Source: Strix aluco
Taxonomy: Eukaryota > Chordata > Aves > Strigiformes > Strigidae
Reading direction: 5' to 3'
Length of the DNA: 64,000 nt
Assembly: GCF_031877795.1 (NCBI RefSeq)
Contig: NC_133935.1
Span: 75,100,303-75,164,302, forward strand
Shown one piece after another: positions 15,201 through 30,200 of this stretch. Positions within the stretch are counted from its first letter, which is position 1, and every line of letters begins with the position of its first letter. The notes under the pieces were generated by a model. The model did no database searches and was not told the origin of the DNA. It worked only from the letters and a program-made list of their open reading frames with translations. Position numbers and translations under genes: made by a program.

Positions 15201-18200
15201 GAAAGTGTTGGTGTCCCTGGGTGGCTTGGGCTGGCTTCAGGGAAGCCAGCACATTTAAGCGGTGTGATTTAGACAAATTTCCCAGGCTGACTAAATGGAC
15301 AGAAAGATCCCTGAAAGTGAAACGTGCTTTGTTCTCCTGTCCAGGTTTTCTCTAGTTTATGCCAGTGGAAAACCAGGATGCTTATTTTGAATTTAAGCAC
15401 TTCAGCAAATTATTAGCAAATTATGATCTACTTAAGGCACCATTGCTTTTCTGCCACTAAAATCTGTACTCATGGACTGCAGGGATAAAAATTTCACCCA
15501 GGATTATGTTTCTGATATTTGCAACACCATCTGCTATGCAGACAAAAGCTCAAAACATAAATGACCAGCTTTGCTAAGCCTCTTCTGCGTGGCAAACTAC
15601 CACACAGGCAAAATGAATTTTCATCATCCCACCTGTCTGTCTGCTTATATTCTGGAGTCTTTGAAAAGGAAATCATAAGATCTCCTAAAGCTGACTCTTA
15701 CAGCAAGAAATCATGGGGCTAGTCAACAGACAAACTCCAAGTCTCTCTAGCTGGTTATCTAGGATGTTGCAGAAAATAAATCTTTCCAGTAATTGCTCCC
15801 CCTGTTAGATTTGTGCAGTTCTTCATGAGACTAGGATGCGGCAAGGGGGTGCCAGACCCCAGGAGCCAGCCTGTGCTGCTGCAGTATTCACTCAACGGGG
15901 GCCTCACGTGGAGCCTTCTCCAGGAATTCCTCTTCAGTAACTCCAGCAATGTGGGACGATACATTGCCCTGGAAATTCCCTTGAAGGCCCGTTCCAGCTC
16001 CACTCGGCTTCGCTGGTGGCAACCATCTGAGAACGGGCATTTCTACAGTCCCTGGGTAATCGACCAGGTAAGGAATCCTCTAGGTTCTTTTTTTTTAATA
16101 CAACTTTAGACTGTTTTCAGTCTTAATATTTCCCTTTTCCTGGCATATGTCATTTCACCGGGTCAAGCAAAAATGCTTTATATAAAGATATTCTAGAATT
16201 ATAATAATCTAGAAAAAGAACAGAGCACAATTACTGTTTGCTAATCTTGTGATTTTAATGCACCATTTACATGTGGGGTACTGAACACACATTTTGGAGC
16301 TAGGAAAGTCTTTTATATATGGGTAGAGGCTCATGTTCATGTTGCAGAAGGCCTTACCATGCAACATGCAAGTCTGAGGCCGAACTTCAAAAACCTTCAC
16401 TTAAAAATATATAGTATCTAATAATCTAAATATGTAATTGGCTTGATAGAATGTAATAGAAAAAACTATAGAAAATGTCAATCTATATCCATCTTCTAAT
16501 TTTGAAAGCAAAGTTGTGTTTCATATTTGGGATTTGCTTCTATAAAGATTATTACATTGCTTTGTATGACTTGGTATAAATCTCAAGAAACCCCACTAAA
16601 GTGATTGCACTCTAAGTAGTGTTATTGGGCTGTACAAGGCAACTTGCTTTAAATATTTATGAAGGTTTTTTTAAAGGAGTTAGTTCAGGTCCTTAGGAGA
16701 AACCCAGAAACCAAACTCCCAGTCATGTTTAATGATGTGGTTACAAAATTTTACTTCCCATCTTTCTGTTTAAAAAATCCTCGTTCTTTAATTCCTGTAT
16801 CTTCATTGAATGTAGCTATATTAGTTCAGAACAATCAGAAATTGAATTCAGAATAACAAATGAAAATTAATTCTACCTTGCTTGCTGTTGAATAGTAAAA
16901 TGCTGGTGTCTTACAGGCAATGGCAAAAAAGAGTAACTCCCCAGTTCTATCAGCAGATGCAAGCCGATAGTAGTGCACCAGCTTATAGTACAGCTGAACA
17001 ATCAGTGGGAAAAATGACAATCTAATCACTTTGCTCCTACCAACATTTATTTTTGTGAGCAGTTTTACTTCACCCAGGATGGAGTTTACCTCCCTGAACT
17101 TTAGATTTGTACAGCTGAGCCAATATCTTTGAGACCCCTTCATAGAAAAAAGATATTCCCTTCCTCATAACCTAAACTCTTTACAAAGTGAATTTGTCCA
17201 TTTTGGACTAGCAGAATATATATGCATAGATGGGTAAATCTTCCTCTTCCAGGATGCTATGCCACGTGCATGTTTGTGAAGGCTTCTAGACATTTTTTCT
17301 TTTCAATAACAATTCCTTTCCTGACGTTTCAGATTCTTATTGGAGGAAACATCTCTGGCAATACAGTATTAGAAGATGATTTCACCACACTGGATAGTAG
17401 AAAGTGGCTGCTCCACCCTGGTGGAACAAAGATGCCAGTCTGTGGGTCTACTGGGGATGCTCTAGTGTTCATTGAGAAAGCTAGCACCCGCTATGTTGTT
17501 ACTACTGACATCGTTGTCAATGAAGACTCTTTCTTGCAAATAGATTTTGCAGCATCCTGCTCTGTTACAGACTCCTGTTATGGTAATGACTTCTTAGTAA
17601 TTCCTGCCCTTCTTCCTCTCCTGTGCTGGAAAGATCACTTGTTTTCTGATTCATCATAACAAGAACTCAGAAACAAAATAAAGCTGCATGTTTCTGTTAG
17701 GAATTGTAATAACAGCTTTTTTATTCTAGATGTCTGAAGCCTAACATAAACTAAAGTGTATTATTCCCTCCAAGCACTTAAGTTGCAGTTCAATTAATTT
17801 AAGAAAAAGACTAACAGCTGTCTTACTCAAACCCATTTACCAGTATGTGGCATCCACTGCTTGGGGTGATCTTGTGGTTCTAATAATAAGCAGCTGGGTG
17901 TTCCCAGCATATGTTTCTTGCTTTGTGGTTTTGCATTTTCAGTGAAGTAAGTCTCAGTTCAGATCTCACTTGCACCTCTATAACTAAGAAATCATTTATA
18001 TCAGCATCCATCTGACACATGCTAAGTCAGCATCAACTGCAGAAATTTGTATCATCCATACAAAATAATAAACATATATATATGGATGCATGCATGCATG
18101 TATGAATGTGCATGATCCAATTTTTATTACCTAGATTCCTTTTTTTTATTATATGTATTCAGTGCAGAGCATGCTTTTATATGTGTGTATGTATATGCAC

Positions 18201-21200
18201 ATATACATACATATACACATATAAATAAAAACATGGTCTGCACTCAATACACATCACATGGAAATTAAAAATTGGTTCATGATGTGAATTTTAAGATGCA
18301 CAAGAAACAGGTCTTCCTAGCTTTTGAATTCTTGTTTGTACATCTTAAATTATATTCTTTTAGTGTAGGGTTTTGGGGTATAGATTTTTTTTGAGAAGGA
18401 GAATACAATATGTTGCAGCATGTAGCATGTGTTAATTCACTGGGTTGCTATTTCTCCAGAATTCTGCATAAAAATGGAAAAAGATTTTACCTGAAGTCCC
18501 AGAAGTGGCTTCTCTGATTTTGCTATTCTGAAGCCAATGAAAGTAACTGAGATATTTTACTCACATGTCTAACAATATTTTTTTTCTTTTGGTATGAAAA
18601 AGACTATGGCATACTAAGATCATCCCTGCTAAGTTTAAAAGTGTTTTGGCAGCTTAGCTATATACTGGCAAAGAATCAGTTTCTTCATTTTTGGTTTCTG
18701 TGTCTACTAAACTTTCCATTATCTTAACTTAGTATTAAATTAAGCAGGACACTACCTAATCATGCTTCCAGTCATGATGAGCAAAGCATTTCATTTTCAC
18801 TAAAAATTCACTTAGCCTTGTTTGTTTCCACTTGTCCTTGTGTTTCTAAAGCACTGTCTTCTGTGCTTGGACATCAAGTGGGACTGACTGGGTGATTAAG
18901 GGTCATTCTCTGTGCATGAGGGTAGAAAAAATGGGTCTGTAGTAATCAAAAAAGATTGCAGATTTATCACCCCTGTCACTGCAACCATGCTCCATGTTTT
19001 ACACAGCCAGAATGCCTGGCAGCTGGAACATTTACTTTAGTTACAATTCTGTGCCTATTACTCTTTACTTTTTAATGGCTGCATAAAAGTTTAACTTGAA
19101 GTATTTAGTGAGCTTGACTAACTTCTATTTTTCATAATAAAAGTTTATAAGCCATAAACATAAAAACAATGAAATTGCTGATTTTTGCTGAGAAATGAAT
19201 ACATTAGTTTAATGTGGCTAGACTGTGTTTGAATGAAAACAAGTTCACTGACTAACAAACTCAATTTAAAATTGTTTATGCTGGATAATGAAATAAGCTG
19301 GTCTGGAAGGGGTGGAAGAGTGACTAAACCATCTTGTGACAGAGCCAAAAGTTTGAATTTGAGTGTTGTTCTGCCTTACACAGTGATTACATCCAGCTGA
19401 ATCTCATCCTTCAGCCTGAAAAACAAAAAAGATTGCTGGTCATGATGCTGTCACATCACTTTCTTGCATGCTGCTGCTACAGAAATTGTCTTGACTTAAT
19501 CCTGGCGACTTGACAGATGACTTTGTCTTTGCACCTGTGGTCCCTTGAGTTAGGTGGCAGATACGGAGGTATACTCCAGCCTTCTCCTGAGCTGTACCTG
19601 CTCAGCAACATATAACATATCCTCCAGCACTGCCACTGAAGCTTTGTGCTTCTGACAAAGGCTTGAAAACTTTTGAGTGGTTATTTTGTTAGCATAAACT
19701 TGTGACTAATGCTCTCTGAGGTTACTAGTTTATTGTAGACCTACAGATGTAAGTCTTTAAATTAAGTAACTAAACATGTTTCCACCCTTAGCTATTGAAC
19801 TGGAGTATTCAGTGGACCTTGGGCTGACCTGGCACCCAATTTTGAGAGACTGTCTTCCCACTAATGTGGAATGCAACAAGTACCATCTCCAGAGGATTCT
19901 CATTTCGGACACTTTCAACAAGTGGACCCGGGTTACTTTGCCCCTGCCTCCCTATACTAGGTATCTCCCTCTGGTTTTCCACAGAATAAATATAAATGCA
20001 AACTCTGTATTAAGGCAGGATAAACGAACAGTGTTAAAATAATTGTACCTTGCCATTTTTGTTTGGTCCATGTCTATAACAACAAATAAGTATCAGTAAA
20101 TGAAGCCTCATCCTGCTTTGCATAAAAATTTAAACGCTACTATGTGCATTTACTTTTCTTAGTTATGTAAATATAGGAAATTCTCATCCGTCTTGTTCTG
20201 GGGAGGGACAGGTGGAGCTTTTTAGAGAATCTCATGTTATCGTCAGCCTCACTAAATTCTGATTGTTTTGCTGGCTGATTGGACTGGCTGAATCCCCACT
20301 GCACCCTGTGCTTGCTGTTGTTGGCTATGAGGTGATGTTTTAACTTGTCAGGCTTCTTCGTTTTCTGTGCATTCCTTGTATTCTTTGTATCTCTCTCAGC
20401 TTTGATGCTCTTGTCATTGTTTTTACACGTGCCCCATTTTCACCTCCTCTTCTTTTTCCTACTTTCTTTTGTCTGTGAAGGAATTAAAAATAGATTTGTT
20501 GGGAGGCTGCAGGGAAACAAGCTGTTTGGGACTGACAGTGCTATTGGGAGTACTGCCATAAGGTTCCCTACAATGCCCTGAAAACTGCTGGATTTTTCTT
20601 TTGTTTGACAGTAAGATCCATCTACAGACAACTGGGTGGTTCAGCCTTCCAGCTTGCATCCTTCTTGATGTGCTGTTTTGCAGTGATAGCTGTGACTGTG
20701 CCCCGTGCAGTCATACCCGATAAAGCTGTTGTAGAGCTAGCCCAGAGTAAAGCCCTGCACACACAGGTAGCGTGGACATGAGGCTCTCAGCACAGCTCGA
20801 CTCTACAGCTTTGCTGCTATTGCTGAGCTCAATCTCCTCATGTAGACATAGGCTGAGCTAACTGCAGGCACAGAAGTACCACAGTGTAGGCAGAGCCTAT
20901 GTCTATTTGAGAAGGTTGTCATGAAAGATGCCAGCTAATGCACATATGAGTTTGGAAACAGAGACCTTTATTTTTTAGTGATTGTACTGGGAGTGCCTAT
21001 ACAGTTGTCACATGTTTTGATACTAGTAGTGGAAAAGTTCATGTTTTATTACTAATCATTTGGGACATCTATACTCTTCCCTATCTTCAGTGCAGTGCTT
21101 CATGTCAAGTAACAATACTTTTTTAGGACTTGCTCCCAGCATCGATCTCCTCTGCTTCCTCTTTTGTTCTGCTTCACTACATATTGTTTGTAAAATCCAT

Positions 21201-24200
21201 TACCCCAACAATTCTTGTATAAAGTCTGTAAATTTGTATTCAGGAGAGGCTTTCTGGGGCTGAATAGGATAAATCAGGACTGGGGTTGATGTTCCAAACC
21301 AATTGAATTTGGACCTGAAAGGAACCTACCACCCGAGATAAACTCAGGTTTATAAATAACTGTGATTCTAAGACTGAAAAGTTTTTTGAGCATTATATGT
21401 CAAAAGAAGTCTGATGCCCTAATGAGGCAAAGATTTCTCTTCTGTCTAATCCAATAACTGTATTTGTTGGCTCAAGTAATACCATTTCCCAAAGATATTA
21501 AGGTAGAGATTGCATGAGAGAGGTTATTACAACCTTAGCTCACAAGCAAGGGAGACTTTAAGCTTTAGAATAAGGAATAGTGCAGCTAGTAGGCTCTTTA
21601 GTCCAGATGTGATATAATTTTTATGCTGCTTTATTATTTCAAGCTGTCTAATAGCAGGTGTGTGTCTCCAATTGTGCCTGTACGTTTTAGGGACATGCAG
21701 GCTACATAATCAATAGCTTGGCCTGATTCACAACACCCATACTCACATAGCCTTTTAGGGCTCATACCCCAGTGTGCTATCTAACCTCTGGCCTGTAGAA
21801 CACAGCGAACTCTTACTTTTAACTTAGACTCAGAGCTGATTTTAAAATGCAAATGCAAATACAAAGCTTCTCCCAGGAGCATCACCTCCATAAATTGTTA
21901 CTGAAGTGCCAAACCTAAAGCAGACAGTGTAAAATATAGGTGCTTGTCTTTATTCCTGAAGGAATTCCTCACAATTTATGCATTTCTTTTAAAAATGCTA
22001 TTTGATGAGCAGCTAGACAGCGCAGCAGTAGATTTTTCCTTGAATAAACTTGTTATTCATTCACCTCAAGTAACATGTTTATAAATAAATAATTCATAGA
22101 ATAACATTGACCTCACCATAAAAGGTCTATTTTTACACTGAATAAATTTAGGGGATTTTGCTGTTTATTTGTTTTGGTGTTTACAGTAATTGTGATTTCC
22201 CTTTGAGTTTCAAAAGAAAACAGACTACATAAAGTTCAATGCTGCCATCTAGTGCTGTACAGCAAAACATGGACGAGCTTAAATTTAAAATGGTATTTTT
22301 GATATTACAGAAATTCATCTACTCACAGCTATTCAAATATAGATGTCTACTGCTGCATGATCTGAATAGCTATTTGGTGACCCCTGACTGTTTCGGCTAG
22401 GTTTTCAACATCTCCCTTGGGAGCCGAGACAATTAATTCACATATAGCTACATCAAAGCAAGGCATCTGAATAGGGAGCTAAGCCCCCTTTAGTCAACAA
22501 AATGAAAATTATTTACTGAAAGGAGCCAGCATCACACCGTAGATCATTTCTTAACATTTCCAGTCAAGCCCTGGATGGAGGGGAGGGAGGAAATGGCAAA
22601 ACCAGGGTCACGCCACAAGCCCTGCATGGGTGCTCTCAGCTTTCTCCTGTAGATTTATAAATGGCAGCATCTTGCCTAGGAGCCAACTCACTTTCTAGAG
22701 ATGCTCTTACGTAAGTGTAGTTGGGAGAATTCATAGAGAAAAAGTTAGGTCAGTTTATTGACTTGCACTGAAGCAATAAAACTCAGGCTCAGGGTGAAAC
22801 TTGGAGGATTTGGGTGATTCTGGCTTGATCCAGCTCCCAGCTATCCCTCAAGTTTGGATTTGTGCTGGGACATGGTTATGACTGGTCTGAGCCTCCCTTT
22901 GGGCATACTATCTTCTTCCTACCCTCTTCTCCACTGCACCATCCACAGCCCACTTGCTTTGCTCTCATCGGCGATCCCTTTCCCACCTCCCACACTCTCA
23001 GCATGTTACTGAGCATCCGTGCTTTGTCCTGCTCTCAAAATTTGGGCACCCTGTTCTTGGGTTTTCAGGGACCTTGTCATTATCAGGAATGAGCCCCAGG
23101 TTGTGCTGATATCAAACAAATCTTCCAGGAGCAGTCTAGCCTTAAGATTGACATTTCCTTTCAGTCAAAATAAAGATTAGCTTAGCTAGAAATATTACCT
23201 TTCTGTTTTTCTTTCTCTCCCAAAGGTCTCAAGCAACTCGTTTCCGCTGGCACCAGCCTGCTCCTTTCGATAAGCAGCAAACATGGGCAATCGATAATGT
23301 CTACATTGGGGATGGCTGCATAGACATGTGCAGTGGCCATGGGAAGTGCGCACAAGACAACTGTGTGTAAGTGCCATTTGTCCCCTGTCCTGCCCAGCGC
23401 TGTAGCATTTCACTCCTCTGCTGTCATCTTAACAAATTTGCAGGAAAGACTTTGATACAATTTTTAAAAGGAAGGTGGATTTTGCTGTTAAAACTGAGCA
23501 GGGCACTGGGACCTCCTGGGAATAGAAATAACAAGAGGAAGGGTAAGTGCGGGGGTTGGCTCTGCCAGCCCTCTGCCTGTTCACACGTCATGGGCGATGC
23601 TGCCAGTCCTTTCCTCAGTGGCAGTGCATCACCTCTGCTGTTGTCTATGCTGCATATTGGCTCCCCTCCCACCAGGTAGGGGGAAGGGACCCCTTGAGTT
23701 TGAACACCCCTCTAGGGACATACAGTCCTGGAGATTCCCAGATGTTATCCTTATTCCTGAGGGGTTTCACGCCGTGTCCCCGTGCCCTCATCCTGGCACT
23801 GGGTGCAGAGGGCCTGGGCTGGAGGTGGGAAGCGTCCATGAAGCAAAAGGAGATTGTGCCTGTTCTTCACAAGGCCAGATTTTGCCTTGGGACTGGTGTT
23901 GGCTTGATGGCTTGATGCCTCTGATCCATGGTAGGGTTTGCTGGAGGAGGCAGACTGGCTTGATCCTCAAACTGTCTGTATAACAGCCGACATAGAGCCC
24001 TGCAAAGCTAACAACAACCAGATCTCCCCAGCTTTGTCTGTCTGGCAACAGAAAAATACCTTCCAGATGGATGTATTGCTTTTTTCCAGCCACAAATGGT
24101 AACAGAAATAGGAAAATGGTTGTATAATTGTGCTTTGACTATGTTTGTTAGAAATATATTTCTCTGCAGAATAGGCATATTATTGTGTTGTCCTCTATCC

Positions 24201-27200
24201 TGACAGCACTGAAGTACCAAGGCATGATCTCCCTGGTGAAATCTGCATAGTAGCAGAACCCATTTCCATGCTGTTATCCAATCTTTGACACATTGTAAGA
24301 AGTTTTTTCAGAGGAGAAAAAAAACGGGAGACTATATAAAGAAACAACAGGAAAGTATTCATCCACTAAAATTCTACAGACACTTACTTAAAATTTAACA
24401 TTAGCAGGACATTCTTAGGCTTGGCACATTCTCTTACGTTTATCTATCCAAGTACAACGTATTTCACTGATTCTACTCTGTGCTGGAGTGTACTCTGTAT
24501 TAGCAGCTTGAACGATACATAACACTAACCTTCCTAAAGTCATTTTTGTTTCATATTAACTACAAAAAGTGGCAGATGTTTGAAACCCCCATATACCAGT
24601 TGTGTGCTAGTAAATGATGCAGACAGTCTCTATGCAGAATAAGATGGCACCTTAATGTGGAATAACATGGCACTGATTAAAACCTCCATGCAGAGCCTTT
24701 GCCAGCTGAATTTTGCATTTGTTTTCTTCTGCAGCTGCGATGAGCACTGGGGTGGACTGTACTGCGATGAGCCAGAGACCCCCCTTCCGACACAACTGAA
24801 AGATAACTTCAATCGCTCGCCATCGAACCAGAACTGGCTGACGGTGAACGGGGGCAAATTGAGCACAGTCTGCGGGGCGGTAGCCTCTGGGATGGCTCTT
24901 CACTTCAGTGGGGTGTGTGTTCGGCGTGGGGGCCAATTCACTCCCTTTGGCAGTATAAACAGGAATGACTTAAAAAGTTAAATAAATAGCAAGGTGTTAA
25001 AAAATATCAGCATTACATATTAAACATATAACATATAAAAAAGACTTACATCCTTTGCCCAGCTGAAGGTCAAAGTCACACAGGTCCTACAGACTAGGGC
25101 CAGACAGAAACACTTCAGGAAAGCAGACGCTATGTTCCTGGCTATGCTGCAGCCAGAAAAATGAGATACAGTGTATGTACCTCCTGAAAGGAGCCATAGA
25201 GAGGCCTTTGGAGGTGGAGCTGATAGATTAAAGCACAGTCTAAGTATGTAGACATTCAATTCCACTCACTCATAATAGTCTCCTCATAGCACTTATAACT
25301 TCCAGAGACCAGAGTTTGGTGCAGCTTCTTATCAGACCACAGAGGTAAATTAATAACTAGCTATTTGCATGTGTATAACTTGCACTTGGTCCTTGAAAAA
25401 TACGTCTGTGTACAGCCTCATCCTTCAGATATTTCATTGCTGGATTTTTTCAGAGTAAAATTTCCTGGTTTAGCTACATATGTAGGTATATAACCCAGAC
25501 TGCTGCTGAATTACAGTTTGCTTACTGATAACCTTGGGATTATAAAAATGACAAAATAGTATTTTAGAAACATGTAAAAATTATGCTTGTAGATATCGTC
25601 CATGAAAATTTATAACTAGGTTCAAACTGATGTGAGTTTTCTAAAATAAACTAACAGAAACATTACATTTCCACTTCCTTGCAGTAGGACTAAGTAGGCA
25701 CCACTTACTAACAGAGTAAGCAATGTAAAATATATAATGGATTACAGGAAAACACACATATTAAAATTGCTGTGCCGTTTGATGGTTTGCATAAATCGAG
25801 CCATTAGCACATAACCAGTGATTCATTAATTCTGCCTGGAAAACCTTGTGTTTTACACTGGAAGCATGGATTTTTGTAACTCTTGTATTCAGAAGAAAGG
25901 TGAATACAATTCTTGATACTGAATGTTGTAAAGCTGTAGGTTCAAGTAGCAACGTGTATAAATGCACAACAGGAATTTTTAAGATGGAACATAACTGAAA
26001 TTATGTCCTCAAGGAAGTACATTTATTATTCTGTTGTAGCTTTGCCTTTGTTATAATTAGTATAATTTTGTACAATTTTGAAGGTTTTACAAGGTGAAGT
26101 TATAATAATAGAGACTGCATAGTCTAACACTTTTTATGGTCATAAGTTTTGCCAGTCAACGCCAGCCAATGTATTTTTCATTGCTTTTAAGGGCTGCAGC
26201 CGTATGTTAGTTACAGTGGACTTGAACCTCACCAGTGCAGAATTTATCCAGTTTTATTTCATGTATGGATGTCTGATAACTCCTAATAACCGCAACCAAG
26301 GAGTGCTTCTGGAGTATTCTGTGAATGGTGGAATCACCTGGAGCCTCTTAATGGAAATTTTCTATGATCAGTTCAGCAAGCCTGGGTTTGTACCTTCTTC
26401 TGCCTGTATAATTTCCTGTACTAAAGTAAGGTGGTCTTGAACGTTTCATAAGAACCTGTGGGACATATTACTGCTGTGGTTTGGATGTCATATCTTCAAG
26501 AGTTCAGCCTTTCCAGTCCTACAAACATTTATGAATGGCCTTAGCGCATGTGCTTGAGCATCAGCATTTGTGCAGCTGCTAGGCCAGAAAGACAAGGTTA
26601 GTAAGGAGTCTGTAGCAGTCTGATAGATTTGTAAATGGTTGCATGAAGATAAATTAATAGCTATTGTAATGATGTCTATCCTGTTCTTTAAGATACTTTC
26701 ATATGCAATCTAGTTTCTTACTGACAAGAGCAGAAAGTCATTGCTTGAACTAGACAGAAAATGGTGTGGAGAGCAGAAACTGCATTTCTGCAGATATCCA
26801 TCAAAAGGATGGATACACTCAAGCCATATTTTCAGACATTTGTGAGATTCAAATCATGCATAGATATGGGTGGACCTTTTCCTCACTGACTAATTTAAAA
26901 GACTCATAGAAAATGGGGCTGGGAGGGACCCATTATTTGCTATTTCATTTGAATACACCAAGAAATCACTAGCACTTTGACAAGAGATTTAAGTGTACTA
27001 TCATCTACTGTTGTAATGAAAATAAGAAAATTGTACTGGAACATTTCTATCTGCTGAATGGCTCCAGGTTGAAAATAGTAATCTCAATTTTACTTCAACA
27101 TTCTCCTTCTTAGCACTTCCCTTAATTGGGACCTTACGTTCACACCCTGATAGTCTAGACCATTGCATTTGGTCCCATAAGCACAGCTGGAGCCCGTGAG

Positions 27201-30200
27201 GTTGTTCAAATCATGCCACAGTCTGGTTGCTGGCCCTTCCCAACTCAGTCTGAGCTGCTGTCCCAGAGATGAGATTGGGAGTGGAGGTTTTTGTTTCCAA
27301 AATCTACCATAGAGAAACACAGGCTAGATCACCCGGTGTTTTCCTTCTTTTCCAACTTGCACATTCTCTAGGAAACAATGGGAGTGGACCTTATCAAAGC
27401 ACCCAGCACAGAGCACTGAGAAGTGTCCTCCTCCTGCTGCTTTCCTACAACTAATTTCCACCTTTTATTTCAGCTTTGTGAACATCCTCCTACCTTATGA
27501 TGCCAAAATCATTGGGACGCGCTTCCGCTGGTGGCAGCCTAAACACGATGGCCTGGACCAGAATGACTGGGCTATTGACAATGTGTTGATCGCCGGATCA
27601 GCTGACCAGAGGACGGTGATGCTTGACACCTTCAGCAGCGCTCCCCTACCACAGCATGAGCGCTCCCCTGCTGACGCAGGGCCCACTGGGAGGATTGCCT
27701 TTGACATGTTCATGGAAGACAAAACTACAGGTAAAGGTTTCACATAGATCTGAATTTAAGAGCAAGAAGTCAGTGCAGTGATTTCCAGTCTTGCTGAGCC
27801 TCTGAATCTTTGTCTCACTGTGATGGATATCACAGACAATCCCACTGCTAGAGGGGTCTTGTCTTTTGTTTTTAGTTCATGAAATGTGAAATGAAAAGAT
27901 GTAACTTTTTTTACTGCATAAATTTGCTTAGAAGATTAATTTCTCTTCAAAGAAAGAAAAAAGGATTAAAAAGTGCAAGGTTATTCTAAGCAGATTTCTT
28001 AACCTGAGTATCTGCTTCCTATTTCCTAACTTTTTTAAACATTCTTTAGGGAAGTTACATTTTACAACTACATTTTGTAGAGGATGTATTTCTGGGTGTT
28101 TAAAAGACTTAACAGTTAGAAGTGCTGGGGTACCCTTTGTGCAGACATGTAAGCAACACCCATTAAAATATTCTCCCATAGTATCCAGTGCAACCAAAGT
28201 TTATGTTTCAGTAAGTCTCAAATCATTACTTCTTAAACATTAAAAAATAACATTATAATGCTTATGTAAGTGAGTAGTAAGAGGTGCTTTGAGCAATAAA
28301 TGTGATAAATGTAATAAATATGTACATGGGAAAGATGGGGTACTGACATTCTCAGGAGCAATACTAAATAATTCTCATGTAGGCTGAAAAATAAAGCCAT
28401 GAATCACCTTTAGTGGTTAACACTACTCCCTGTTTAATTTATATTTTCATTGTACATTACTGACATTGCCATTTATTTTCAAGTGAATGAACACTGGTTA
28501 TTCCATGATGATTGCTCAATTGAAAAGTTTTGTGATTCTCCTGATGGTGTCATGATCTGCGGGAGCCATGACGGCAGAGAAGTCTACGCAGTCACCCATG
28601 ACCTGACTCCTACAGAAGGCTGGATTATGCAGTTTAAGGTAAAATCTGTCTGCAATATAATTATTCAAAACCACATTTTGCTCCAGGTCTAAGTAGATTT
28701 TTCAGGAGGTAGGATGATGTATAGGCCTATGAATGAGCCATTCCCTGAGGAAAAGGTGTTATTATTAGGTCATCCTCATTTTTCTCACCTACTCCGTGTT
28801 GGTCTGCTTTAATACCGCAGGCTGTTTTCACAGGTGTCGCACTCTTCTCTTCCAGCACAGCAGTTGAATGGACCTCATGTAATAAGGTTATTACATATAT
28901 ACAAGGTGCCTATTTGTAACAGCTGCTTGGTGCAGGAAAAGCAACTCCAAAGTAGTCCACACCACTCCTATGTCATCATGCATTCACATCAGACCTGTAC
29001 CCAAACTGCCCTCCATACATCCCTTTAGCTAAACTAAAGAGATAACCCAGCATATATCTGGAAGTTGTAAGAGCCCTTTGCACATCTCTCCCATAAAGAC
29101 AGTCCACCTAACATAACCGAGCTGGGTGGTCTCCTCTGAAATATTAAAATCTTAGCTTGTGTGGGAGGGGGGATTAACTTTATTAGTTATGAGGTATTGG
29201 GGTATAAGGCACAAACGTCAAAACCTGGAAATCCATAAATGTGAGCTAACTAGAGGAAAATGAAACTCAGAATATGGTGCCTGTTCTCAGTCTCAGGAAT
29301 GCTGATGAGATCTGCAGATGACTGGTGCCATACAAGCACTGTTACTGCCATCATTTCAAGCAAAATTCTGCAGTCAGTTTTCAGGTTCAAACATTTTTTT
29401 TAAACTCTAACCAGCGCCACAATTAATTCTAATTTACTTATGCTCTTTTCTTTATTAGGTTTCTGTTGGATGTAAAACCTCAGAAAAACTTGCACAAAAT
29501 CAGGTCCATGTGCAATATTCCACTGACTTTGGTGTTAGCTGGAGTTACTTAGTACCTCAGTGTTTACCAGCTGATCCAAAATGTTCTGGGAGTGTTTCGC
29601 AGCCATCTGTCTTCTTTCCCACAAAAGGATGGAAAAGAATAACTTACGCACTGCCTGAAAACCTTGTGGGCAAGTAAGTATGAACTTGCTACTCATTTTG
29701 TCTTGGATTAAGTATCTTCTGAAAAACGTAACGGGAAATTTCTGCCTGTTCATTTTCTTTGAAGGAAAGTGCAGACTAGCAGCATTCATGTTCATTATGT
29801 ATGCTACATAATTTTATTTCCGATCCATCAAGACTGACCATGACATTTGGTCTGAACAACCGGCAAAGTTATCCTTGCTTCTCTGCAGTCTGCTCCGGTA
29901 CAGCATGTGCTGCTCTGTTCAGGCAGCCGCAGGCAATTAGAGACTAGATTTATGACCTTACTGAGTGGAAAAGTTACCCTTGTTGTCTGCAGTAGTCCAC
30001 GCATATGCAAACCATTTGTCATTTTCTGCAAAATTAAAATCTCTTTATTCTTTGAGTAATCTGCTCAGGAAGTATAACCAAAATTGAAATTCTCTTGCAA
30101 GAAGACAGAAGAGCTTTTTCCAGCTTCAGGAGTGTCTGGAACCCGTCCATATATGTATGGACTACCATGTAGGTAGTACATATGTAAAGAAGAAGATATG

